NCBI GenBank assembly: GCA_003339415.1
Contig: PDHQ01000514.1
Coordinates: 1 to 18,065, forward strand
Length of the DNA stretch: 18,065 nt
Reading direction: 5' to 3'
Source: Ophiocordyceps camponoti-saundersi (nom. inval.)
Taxonomy: Eukaryota > Ascomycota > Sordariomycetes > Hypocreales > Ophiocordycipitaceae
Every line of letters starts with the position of its first letter. Positions within the stretch are counted from its first letter, which is position 1. Position numbers and translations under genes: made by a program. This document shows, in pieces, positions 1 to 8,179 of this stretch. Below the pieces are notes generated by a model that searched no databases, was not told where the DNA came from, and saw only the letters and a list, made by a program, of their open reading frames with translations.

Positions 1-10
1 CAATAAATTT

Positions 11-230
11 CGACTGTACATTAAGCATCAAATATATTGACACCCACAAGTGCCCCAGTCTGTGGCAACAAACTATAAGAATTAAAAAATCGTTTACTGA
101 CAGTCTTGTATTTTATCTATTACCATTAAAAAAAATATATTAACTGTTTTCACTTGTGTCGCCAAATAAATAAAATTTATTAGAGAATCCTGGCGGAAAC
201 TCAAAATTAAAAAGACCGTGCATGGTCTTT
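11..230 (-). ncRNA. Group I intron catalytic core (3' part) of the cox2 intron
   Basis: Downstream of the last HEG fragment the sense strand holds no ORF but carries R- and S-like elements whose pentamers GACTG (about 60-56) and CAGTC (about 16-12) are perfectly complementary, as expected for P7. A perfect hairpin with loop CGTGCA and arms AAAAAGAC/GTCTTTTT lies around 207-230 and could be a peripheral helix or another inserted palindrome. P and Q were not assigned with confidence, so the subgroup is not called. Confidence 0.55.
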
Positions 231-307
231 TTAATCTTCGACTACCGTATAGATTTTGAGCTAGTTAGTAAAATTTTTATAATATATTTAAACAAACAAA
301 TTAAAAT

Positions 308-610
308 TTATAACCCTAATTTATATTTCATAGAAAAATGTATATATGGTATAAGTAATTCCCTTAATGCTGGAACAGAAGAACTTTTTATATATATAGA
401 ATAACGGCGGAGCCCACCAATTACACCTGAGGTGTAATTTAGGTTGCACGTATCTCTAGCTTTAGAGAGATTCTTGCAACTAGCTTTTAATAATTGAATT
501 GTACAATCTAAATTGAAATTATTCTTCAACATTATAACTAATAATTCAACTTCAATTAAATTAAAACAATTAGTTGCTATACGAACACCAGGTTTAGCTC
601 AACACCCGCC
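308..610 (-). pseudogene. Displaced C-terminal half of a LAGLIDADG_2 homing endonuclease
   Basis: The frame opens with GGCWAKPGVRIATN and continues through a leucine-rich helix, LDCTIQLLK and IPYIHFSMKYKLGL to a stop at 308. This is the classic end of a LAGLIDADG_2 intron endonuclease, where the second motif (LAVWIMDDGG) is followed by PGVRIATN. The matching LAVWIM..DD lies about 1.45 kb upstream at 2101-2057, so this tail has been cut off by the GIY-YIG-bearing insert. It is in the same frame as the hybrid ORF upstream and is separated from it by a single TAA (715-713). It also carries an in-frame double-hairpin insertion at 404-485 between QLLK and YSIYIK. With no start of its own it is probably not translated alone, although read-through of the TAA would append it. 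Confidence 0.75.
404..485. repeat. Double-hairpin insertion inside the LAGLIDADG_2 tail
   Basis: Two adjacent inverted repeats lie here: AATTACACCT/AGGTGTAATT (419-439) and GTTGCA/TGCAAC arms around 443-480 with an inner GAGA pairing. A GGCGGAGCCC stretch, common in this window, sits at one end. The block separates QLLK from YSIYIK in an endonuclease whose relatives join these directly, so it is an inserted palindromic element that kept the frame open. Confidence 0.65.
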
Positions 611-712
611 CTGGAGTTGTGGTGTGGCTACTTCGTAGTGAAAGACAAATATATTTTCTCGCTTTCACCACGAATTGTGTAAAGGTGCAACCTTACCTAA
701 AAACAGATAAGA

Positions 713-2632
713 TTAGTTTTTTAAATAAGTTATTAGATATAAATCTTTTAAAATTTTTTTATCTTTTATACGTCTACTAATAGTAAATCTATCTACATTT
801 AATGTTCTACCTGCCTCACTAATAGAATTATAGTAAATTGAATCCTTTGTTAAAATATTTGTTACAGCCACAACTTTACCTTTAGCTTTATTTCATTTAG
901 TTAAACCTTTAGATATGTTTTCTCTAGCCAATTCTACTCTATTAAAATGTGACACTCTTGTATCATGCCCTTTTCTTAATATAGTTATGACATATCTACC
1001 TTGATAAGGTATAATATCACTTTGCTCTGATTTTTCCTTAATAGTTTTAGTATCTATAGATGTAGCCTTAGATGCTTCAACTATAGATTCATAAATAGTA
1101 GTTATATCTAAACTAAAATCATGAATACTGACTTTTAAACGTTTTGCTTTATTATATTTTAGAATATTGTTTGTACCATTTTTACGTAATATAGCTAGAT
1201 CTTCGTTAGATAGTTTTCTGAGTTTAAATTTAGATAAGGTTTCTTCTGAATGTTTAAATCCTAAGGAAGAACCTGCAGTTTTTAGTATATTATACTCAGG
1301 GTAATATATATTTAAATAATATTGTTCTTTTTCTATTAAATTATCAGGTTCACAATACTCTAAAATTTCTAATGAAAAATTTATATAACCATACTTAAGT
1401 AAAGCAGAATATATCTTACTTTTTGTTTTTAAAGATTCCCTAATTAAAAACTTAGTCGAAAAATAACCTGAAAATCTTTTACCTAAATTAGCCGAACTTC
1501 CTATGTATGTTTTATCATTTATTAAATTAGTTCAACGATATATCCCTGCCTTTTTTAAATTTTCTTTATAAATTACAGATTTTAAATCAATAAGATTAGA
1601 ATAATATCTGCCGCAGGAATCAGATGAGGAATATTTAGCACTCCTAGCTAAATTGTTATCAATTTTTTGTAGCCAGAGGCTAGGATTATATCTAAAAAGT
1701 CTAAGTAATCGCGAAGCTTTGTTACTTAAGTAGGAAGAATAAAGACTAGTACCTGAAAATACTAAAGTAGAATAGGATCGACTAGACACTGAAAATTTTT
1801 TGTTAATAAAGGGGCGGAGCCGGAGCCCTCTGATATTCACAGTACAATGTTGAGTTATTTCTTTTTTAATTCTATCTAAACTAGGTTGTACTATAGATCT
1901 AAAAGAATTTTTAGATTCATTAACTATATGTATTCCATAATAAAAATTTTTATCTTGAATACTATAGCAATCGATGCCATAGCGGTTTTTTAACATAAGG
2001 ATTAATTTGTCAATATCATCTTTTCGTTGAAAACAGGTATAAAATTTTAATTCTTTGTCATCCGCGTGAAGCACCGGCTGAGACATTATTCATACTGCTA
2101 AACTTAAAGCAGTTAAATATTTTCCTATATCTGGCTTTACAACTTTTTTGCCTTTATGGTAAAACATTTCATGAATTCAATTAAAACTTCTAAAAGTAAA
2201 AGTATTAAATTCATAACCATAATGTGTAGTTTCTCTATTTTTGTGTTTTAATTTTCTAGTATACATTCTAGGTTCTAATTTAGAACAATAACCTCTGGTG
2301 TAGAAGAAAGAATGTAATCAAAACAAATAATCTTTATGAATGGAACTCTGTCTATAGCAAATTCTTGTTCCTTCTACAGATCTTCTATTTTTACTATTTC
2401 CTAATAATGATCCTATTATAATAGATATAGTATCCTCACTATGGGGACCTATTCTTTTATTTGCTTTTAATTTATTATTATGGAACTTCCTTTTTTGTAT
2501 AAAACAACCACTTTTAATAATAGAACTTGTTACTTGGTGGGGGACTAATAGTCCCGAGGGGAATATTATTCTAGCTTGCGCAGTAATTGTATTATTATTA
2601 ACTTGCTGCATAGTAGTTCTTCCACTATTCAT
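713..2632 (-). CDS. Hybrid LAGLIDADG_2 / GIY-YIG intron ORF
   Basis: With TGA as Trp this is one open frame of 639 residues from ATG 2632 to TAA 715-713; the frame is open upstream to about 2782. Residues 1-5 (MNSGR) are the end of the preceding LAGLIDADG_1 domain. A GC palindrome encodes about residues 21-31. LAGLIDADG motif 1 (IIIGSLLGN) is at 71-79, then SIHKDYLFWLHSFFYTRGY, then motif 2 as LAVWIM (178-183), a 7-residue insert and DD (191-192). A divergent C-terminal LAGLIDADG half follows to about 258. After a linker comes a GIY-YIG nuclease: GIYRW near 363-367, YIGSS near 376, then LLKYGYINFSLEILEYC, and a C-terminal region with NUMOD-like repeats. It probably represents a GIY-YIG element that invaded a LAGLIDADG gene and brought its own substitute C-terminus. 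Activity is unknown; motif 2 has lost its DDG. Confidence 0.8.
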
Positions 2633-2782
2633 ACCAGACTTTATTTGTCTTATTTTTTCTAAACCACACCCCCTCCGGGGTACTAAAGTTAAATGTTCTT
2701 TTTTTTCTATTAATTTTACAATTCTAAAAAAATCATCGCAGTTTAATTTTTTTATTCCAGCGGAGCAGTAAATTATGTTTAT
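2618..2782 (-). pseudogene. Frameshifted C-terminal tail of the LAGLIDADG_1 ORF
   Basis: In the frame of the downstream hybrid ORF the sense strand reads [20 protein letters not shown], then EHLT, a short insert, and GLEKIRQIKSGMNSGR. That is the standard end of a LAGLIDADG_1 intron endonuclease. Two GC-rich insertions damage it: about 12 nt near 2757-2768 shift the frame away from the main body, and a CCCC-GGA-GGGG palindrome at about 2667-2683 separates EHLT from GLEKI. Confidence 0.7.
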
Positions 2783-4058
2783 TTAATATTGGGAAAAGTA
2801 TTTTAACTATATCTTTTAAATTACTTATAATAAAATTAACTCTATCTTCCTTAGGTATATCATATACATAGCCACAATTACACCATTTTTTTATAAACTT
2901 GAACAATTTAGCGTCACGGATATGTTGAGTAATCTTAAAGCTTAATTGTACAGAATATCCTGTTTTTGTAGCATCTTTAATTATATTAACATAAAAGCAA
3001 CCTTCACCATCTATGAAACCTATAAATCAATCTACATCTATATTTTCAGGAAGTGATACATGAGGTCTTTCTATATCTATAAGACTTATTTCAGGGTAAG
3101 ATTTAGATAATTCAAGAGAAAGACCTCGATTAAGTACACTTTTATATTCAACAATTTTGTTTAAACCTTGTTTAGTTAAATGTTGTTTTTGTACGATTAA
3201 TTCTACAATTTTTTTGAATATAAGGAAATCTGCTTGTTTTTTAGTTATTTTTATTTTAATAATTTTTCTTTTTATACTATTAAAAGAAAAATAATTTCTT
3301 TTTTGTATCTTTAGATACAAAAAAGAAACGAAGTTATAAATAAAAATTAGTTTTTTTTTTAGCATTTTTTTAAATCATGTTATGTTATTTAAAAAAATAC
3401 GTTTTTCTTTAATATTTATATTAAAGAGAAAACTTAAAAAAAAACTTAATAATGGATAGTTTAAAAAATGAGGTATGATAACTGAATAAATATCCTTTAC
3501 GGACTTTACCGAATAAATAACTGAGCCTGTATTTTTACTAATTACAATATTACCTACTCGAAAGAACGATTTAATTTTACATAATAGTTCCATATCTTTA
3601 TCAGATAATTTTATAGCAAAGATAGGAGTTACTCTTCAACCTGTAGCTCTATCTTTACTTTTCAATATTGAAATTACAAATGTCCCTTCTCCAGGGGCTG
3701 CATAGCCCACCCCACTTATATCGAACGGTAGTGATATAAGTGGGTCAGTAAAACCTGTTATCCAGTTAGGGTTTAAAGATTTGGTTTTGTAGGTACGCAA
3801 TACCCTACCTAAGGAATTATTATGTTTAAACTTTAAAGCACTTAAAAAAGAATATGAATCTCCTAACAAGGAACCTATTATTACAGATAGTATGTCTTGA
3901 GAATGCGGGCCAATTCTAGAACCGGCCCTTATTCTATTGTGGAAATTCCTACATTGATATTTATGAAAGAGACTTATATTTGTTAATATATTATTAATTC
4001 TTTTACCTTTTAAGGTATTTACTATTTTATTTAATCTATACGGTTTAGGGCCACCTCG
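2724..4058 (-). CDS. Intronic LAGLIDADG ORF fused in frame to cox2 exon 1
   Basis: The frame starting at the cox2 ATG (4406) stays open, with TGA as Trp, through the intron to TAG 2726-2724: 560 residues, of which 117-560 are intronic. Residues 117-185 are the head of a LAGLIDADG_2 enzyme ending in [11 protein letters not shown] (to 3852). It switches abruptly to a LAGLIDADG_1 enzyme: [10 protein letters not shown] near 212-221, GEGTFVISI after an 18-residue hairpin-encoded insert, then [16 protein letters not shown]. After YPLL (317-320) an in-frame insert of about 67 residues comes from the 206-bp repeat, then [12 protein letters not shown]. The second motif is [13 protein letters not shown] near 459-471. 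The C-terminal [19 protein letters not shown] block continues in another frame after a short GC insertion at about 2757-2768, so the product is truncated. In-frame fusion with the upstream exon and later proteolysis is usual for such mitochondrial endonucleases. Confidence 0.8.
3243..3448. repeat. 206-bp in-frame element, copy 1
   Basis: These 206 bases are identical, base for base by eye, to 11969-12174. On the minus strand the element encodes about 67 residues without a stop in code 4 (its TGA at 3377-3375 is Trp), and it sits between YPLL and TKKQADF of the cox2-intron LAGLIDADG ORF, where relatives have YPL(I/L)TQKQAD with no gap. It is almost pure A/T and rich in hairpins, for example GTATC-TTTA-GATAC with A/T arms (about 3305-3319) and TCTTTAATA/TATTAAAGA near 3406-3427. 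Confidence 0.9.
3691..3745. repeat. Double-hairpin element, copy 1
   Basis: Two hairpins lie side by side: GGGCT-GCAT-AGCCC, then a 12-bp stem CCCACTTATATC (3711-3722) / GATATAAGTGGG (3733-3744) around loop GAACGGTAGT. It lies inside the first LAGLIDADG_1 motif of the cox2-intron ORF (between WITGFTD and GEGTF) and adds about 18 residues in frame. A close relative is at 5074-5120. The arrangement resembles the double-hairpin elements described in Allomyces mtDNA. Confidence 0.8.
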
Positions 4059-4406
4059 ACCCTCTGCTAAAATTGTCATTGAAGGGTCGTTTACTTCATC
4101 CATAAGGTAAAGTAACTTAAATGAAGGGAATGCTATAAGTATTAATATAACAGCTGGAGTTATAGTCCAGATTAACTCGATCAAAGTACCATGATTTAAG
4201 TACTTGTGCGATATAGGTGCAGCACTAAAGTTTTTTACAATAGAGAAAAGTACTCATCCTACAATAAACAGGATTAACACTAAATAATACATTATTGAAT
4301 CATGTAACTCCACTATTCCTTCCATTTGAGGGGTTGCGCTATCTTGGAAATATACACCCCAAGCTTGAGGCGCATCTAAGTACAATATTCTTGGTAAATT
4401 TGTCAT
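4059..4406 (-). CDS. cox2: Cytochrome c oxidase subunit 2, exon 1
   Basis: Cox2 is the inner-membrane subunit of complex IV that carries the CuA centre and accepts electrons from cytochrome c. ATG 4406-4404 opens 116 codons. Residues 10-21 include [12 protein letters not shown], typical of the fungal N-terminus. Two hydrophobic stretches (about 38-58 and 80-101) are the two transmembrane helices, and [10 protein letters not shown] and [19 protein letters not shown] match the family closely. The exon stops exactly before the HQWYWSY block, at a group I intron, so the CuA ligands are all outside the window. One conserved Trp (VGWVLF) is TGA, fixing code 4. The exon contains no palindromic insertion. 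Confidence 0.97.
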
Positions 4407-5493
4407 GGTAATTTACATATGGATAATTTCTTAATAAAAAAGAATTGATTTAGATCATTAGCAATCATAATTAGCTTAAACTAATATATTCATTGGTTTT
4501 ATGTATTAACCATACTGCTGGATAAGCCACAGCCAGCTGGCTCTCTGCTCTCTGCTCTCTAAAAAATTAATTTTTCATTTATTAATTTAGGGCGGCTACG
4601 CCCACCACCCTACTTAAACTAATAAAAGAAAATCATATAAAACCGAATTTTCTAGAGCTGCCCCTGCTCTCGATGGAGCTAGAGCTGCAGGATATTATTA
4701 CTAAGAGCTATTTTATTTTTTTATTTTTTTTTAATTTATTTTATTTTAATTTTTTTTATTTTATTATATTTTATTATGTCGCCCTACCAAGCCACTATAA
4801 AATTTTTAAGATACAATCGGTTCGAGCTTGCGCGGAGACTTATAGCGCTACAAACTCTGCGAGAGAGCGGCACATATTTGTAGCCCCCCCCCCCCTCTCG
4901 CTTCTGAGATATATATGCCTACGAAATACGCCGGAATTAATCCCTAGAAGTTTATGCAGCTCTCGCTCTCTTGCTAAATTAAAAAAAAATTATTTAAGGT
5001 ATCTTTTCAGTTTTATAGGATGGATTTATAGGGTAAGATAAACAAACCCTGGTTAAAAATAAATCCATCCCATCCAGGGCATAGCCCCCCCTTATATCGA
5101 ACCCTAGTGATATAAGGGGTCCACGGCGGAGTACCACCCACCTATCCTTCCTTCCCATCCATCCATCCACACATACCGAGCAAGCAACTAGCGTACCCTG
5201 CCATCCCTTAATTTTTATATACTTTAAGCAGCAAGGGCAATAAAGAAAGCACCCGAAAAAAAAAAACTAAAAAAAGCAATGAATAACAAAATTAACAGAG
5301 CTAGAGTTACTTTGCTGTGAGCTGTGAGCAGCTCTCTGAGGGCTAACCCTTTTTTTGGTAGCTACGCCTCTGGGTATAGCTTCGAGAGGGCCTAGAGTTA
5401 GAGGAATATTATTCCCACCATTTCTACCCTTCCTTCCCTCATAAAGCTAGCTCCTAACTCACTCTTGTTTATAAATTTATAAGTAGACTTTGC
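4407..5493. other. Spacer between cox2 and the atp9 copies
   Basis: No gene is recognised here. It holds a CTCTCTG-type short tandem repeat (4541-4560), a low-complexity T/A tract (about 4710-4775), a C homopolymer near 4886-4896, the second double-hairpin element (5074-5120), several CCATCC repeats around 5151-5170 and a GGAATATTATTCC palindrome near 5402-5414. The open frame at 4673-5041 on the plus strand is low-complexity and resembles no known protein. No tRNA cloverleaf was seen. Confidence 0.6.
5074..5120. repeat. Double-hairpin element, copy 2
   Basis: Same architecture as 3691-3745: a small GGGC-ATA-GCCC hairpin, then an 11-bp stem CCCCTTATATC (5088-5098) / GATATAAGGGG (5109-5119) with loop GAACCCTAGT. 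The loop GAAC-NN-TAGT and the inner stem TTATATC/GATATAA are conserved. The outer stem bases differ in both arms in a compensating way (CCCA/TGGG against CCCC/GGGG), which supports a folded structure. Confidence 0.8.
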
Positions 5494-5498
5494 TAAAA

Positions 5499-5841
<343 letters not shown>

Positions 5842-5850
5842 GATGTAAAA

Positions 5851-6105
<255 letters not shown>

Positions 6106-6676
6106 TTACAATTAAACTTACAAAATTTCGAAAGCCACGATTAATAGATAATAATGTAGATTTTTTGACAATACTAATTAATAAACAACATAATTTTATT
6201 TTCATATATAGTATGTATAAATCTTTTATATTTATGGCAATAATTAGAAGATTGCCTACTATATGTTTTTGTAGAGGGCACTAAGAGGCGGCACTAGGCC
6301 TAAGAGGCCTACAAAATACGCCCGCTCTAGGGATTAATCCCCTTCTGTTGCGCGGTATACCGGTACTCCGCCGGAGCCCTCCCTCTAAGACCCCTAACCC
6401 CTGAGCGCGAGCCGCTGGGATAAGGAATAAAATTCCCAGAGTTGGGGCTGCAGAGAGCTGCTGCTCTACTACTACTAGAGTTCGCTAACGCTAGCCCTGG
6501 CGCTGGCGCTGGCCCCGGTGCTGCTGAAAAGCACTGAGTACATTAAAAGTCCACATTCTATATTTAAGATGTGTCTATCTATAGGTAGCGGCAATATTAT
6601 TAATTTTTTAGTAGCTGCGGCAGATTTTTATATATATATAATATATATAAAAATCGAATTGGCCGACTCGGCGTAT

Positions 6677-6699
6677 TTTTTGGAATAATATTCCAAAAA
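6677..6699. repeat. Palindrome with GGAATAATATTCC core
   Basis: Arms TTTTTGGAATA (6677-6687) and TATTCCAAAAA (6689-6699) are perfectly complementary around a single A. The same 13-nt core is the centre of the 51-nt palindrome at 8129-8179, and close variants (GGAATATTATTCC, GGAATAAAATTCC) recur near 2561, 5402, 6424, 8679 and 9191, each inside different outer arms. Confidence 0.8.
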
Positions 6700-6782
6700 T
6701 GTGCCGTCCCGTCCGAGCTGAATTTTTCTTCTATATATATAGAAAAAAATTCATATAAAAAAAAATGCACGCTTACTTCTTA

Positions 6783-6801
6783 TTTTTATCTACGATAAAA
6801 A
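6783..6801. repeat. Hairpin with TATC-TAC-GATA core
   Basis: TTTTTATC-TAC-GATAAAAA followed by TATGCAC, in the nad3-atp9 spacer. The core and the right flank TATGC match 7998-8024 and 15438-15461, but the loop is the reverse complement (TAC instead of GTA). Confidence 0.75.
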
Positions 6802-7013
6802 TATGCACAAAAAACTAAAATAACCCCTCTACAAAGAGCTAGAAGAGAGGGGGGGATTAATCCCCCCCCCCCCTAGAGCTGCGAATTAGAAAGCCCTCTA
6901 GGAGTTGCTGCGGCTGTACTACTAAAGAGCCAGGTAAGGGGTTAACCCACCCCTGGACCTGGGTTATATATAAAATAAAAAAATTAAAGAAAACCTAAAT
7001 AAATAACTTTAAT

Positions 7014-7442
7014 TTATTCACTTAAGAAGAATGTAAATCTTGTATTTTTAGCTATCTTTAGTAGAGCTGCTGCTGAATTATCCTCATCTTGTCTAGATTT
7101 TATTTTTAATGCACCTTTTCCTAGCTCAAATATGAATCCAGAAGTAATAATAAACATGAATATTAATACTATAATTAACCCATATACTTCATTACTACAT
7201 ATACTAAGGGCGTATGGATAAATAAGTAAAATTTCTAGGTCAAAAAGAAGATACAAAAGTCCAAAAATAAAGAATTTTACACTAAATTGAGTTCTATTTT
7301 GCCCTAAAAAACTATGAAATCCGCACTCAAAAATAGAGTACTTCTCTTGGTAAGGGTTATGCGGGGCTAATAAAAAATTTAGAGCTAAAAATAATATTGT
7401 TAATGTTGATACAAGAATAAAAATAAAAGTCATGCTGCTCAT
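7014..7442 (-). CDS. nad3: NADH dehydrogenase subunit 3
   Basis: Nad3 is a membrane subunit of respiratory complex I that lies near the quinone site. The gene is complete with 142 codons. The conserved blocks APHNPYQEKYSIFECGFHSF, QNRTQFSVKFFIFGLLYLLF and DLEILLIYPYA are all present, followed by the third helix and FELGKGALKIKSRQ. About 24 residues follow this usual end (DEDNSAAALL...FFLSE), a modest extension. It starts 9 nt after the nad2 stop, so nad2 and nad3 are almost certainly co-transcribed. MSSM gives two possible ATGs (7442 and 7433); the first is used. Confidence 0.96.
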   Translation of the reverse strand: MSSMTFIFILVSTLTILFLALNFLLAPHNPYQEKYSIFECGFHSFLGQNRTQFSVKFFIFGLLYLLFDLEILLIYPYALSICSNEVYGLIIVLIFMFIITSGFIFELGKGALKIKSRQDEDNSAAALLKIAKNTRFTFFLSE

Positions 7443-7451
7443 TTAATTTAT

Positions 7452-7484
7452 TTAACCGTTAAATAGTATTTGTACCAATATGGT
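7452..7484 (-). CDS. nad2: nad2 terminal microexon (33 nt)
   Basis: The codons ACC ATA TTG GTA CAA ATA CTA TTT AAC GGT TAA encode TILVQILFNG and a stop. Joined to exon end EWLSMG (10287) they give EWLSMGTILVQILFNG, close to the usual C-terminus of ascomycete Nad2, which ends shortly after EWLSM. The base before the exon is G (7485) and the upstream exon ends in T (10287), the group I intron rule. A strong S element of a group I core lies about 60 nt upstream. Without this exon Nad2 would end with a hairpin-derived and HEG-derived tail. Confidence 0.82.
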   Translation of the reverse strand, partial: TILVQILFNG

Positions 7485-7986
7485 CAAGATTGTTAATTCT
7501 TAATAATAATAATTATTAATATTTCAAGATATTACTATATTGTTCAGACTATGTCTTTATTACTTATAAATTTATTATTAAAGTAATATTGAATGTTTTA
7601 TATCTATTTAGTAGCCATATTTTTATGTTTTTTTTTGTTTTATATAGCTTTTTTATGTTTTTATTCTATATATATATAGAAAAAACAATAAAAAAAGTAA
7701 GCAAAATACATATATACAACAAAAAACTTTTTATTTATTATATAATAAATAAAAAGTACTCCGCCTAGAAGTAGGAGGAGAGCTACTAAGAACTACGATA
7801 AAAATATGGCTACCTGCTCCGCGGGTCGCTTTCATTTATTTTTTATTTTAAGCATTTTTGTAATTATTGATTGATTGATTAATAGTAATAGAGCTGGATT
7901 TTATCCAAAAAAATACGTTTTAATAGTATCTTTAGTAGAGCCGAGTCAGTCATACCTATTAAAACTTCTTGTTAAAATTCAGCCTA

Positions 7987-8179
7987 ATCCCAGCTGATTT
8001 TCTATCGTAGATAGAAAAATATGCTGGGATAAGGGACGGGGCTAATAGCCCCGAGGAATTGTTATTCTATATAGACATATATAGAATAACAAGGCGGCTT
8101 CGCCGCCGGGACTCTTAGTCCCTCCCTTATCCCTACCCAGAGGGTGTGGAATAATATTCCACACCCTCTGGGTAGGGAT
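7987..8179. repeat. Tandem array of six perfect hairpins
   Basis: In order: ATCCCAG/CTGGGAT enclosing TTTTCTATC-GTA-GATAGAAAA (7987-8030); GGGGCTA-A-TAGCCCC (8038-8052); a 14-bp stem TTGTTATTCTATAT around AGACAT (8059-8092); GGCGGC-TTC-GCCGCC (8093-8107); GGGACT-CTT-AGTCCC (8108-8122); and a 25-bp perfect stem (8129-8153 / 8155-8179) with a one-base loop. All lie in the R-S interval of a group I intron. Neighbouring hairpins abut or are separated by at most 7 nt and share no arm sequence. Confidence 0.9.
8059..8092. repeat. AGACAT-loop hairpin, member 1
   Basis: Arms of 14 bp (8059-8072 and 8079-8092, TTGTTATTCTATAT and its exact complement) flank the hexamer AGACAT at 8073-8078 on the plus strand. 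Confidence 0.85.

Larger units (their letters stand above)
1..4058 (-). other. cox2 group I intron (3' end outside the window)
   Basis: The intron begins right after the Gly codon GGT that ends cox2 exon 1 (AEG), in place of the expected HQWYWSY block. No cox2 exon 2 motif (HQWYW, PGRLNQ, CSEICG) was found on the minus strand down to base 1, so the whole stretch is intronic. A group I core is visible at the far left: an R-like element (CAGACTG, about 62-55) and an S-like element (TACAGTC, about 18-12) can pair GACTG/CAGTC as P7. The 3' splice site should therefore lie just left of base 1. The unusual length comes from stacked endonuclease ORFs: a LAGLIDADG_2 head, a LAGLIDADG_1 ORF, a LAGLIDADG_2/GIY-YIG hybrid and a LAGLIDADG_2 tail. 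The boundary at 4058/4059 is inferred from protein continuity. Confidence 0.8.

Noticed and set aside
222..404. 60-codon open frame on the plus strand
   Set aside because: It lies antisense to the LAGLIDADG_2 tail and the intron core; low-complexity Ile/Tyr-rich translation.
1..4058. cox2 exon 2 inside the window
   Set aside because: Searched the minus strand for HQWYWSY, PGRLNQ and CSE(I/L)CG equivalents by eye and found none; the group I core at the left edge implies exon 2 lies just outside.
4810..4840. GGTTCGAGC as a possible tRNA T-loop
   Set aside because: No acceptor or anticodon stem can be built around it; no other tRNA-like T-loop was found on either strand.
4673..5041. 122-codon open frame on the plus strand in the cox2-atp9 spacer
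   Set aside because: The N-terminal third is a Phe/Tyr run from a T/A tract, the rest crosses a C homopolymer and GC palindromes, and nothing resembles a known family; it is opposite to all genes here.
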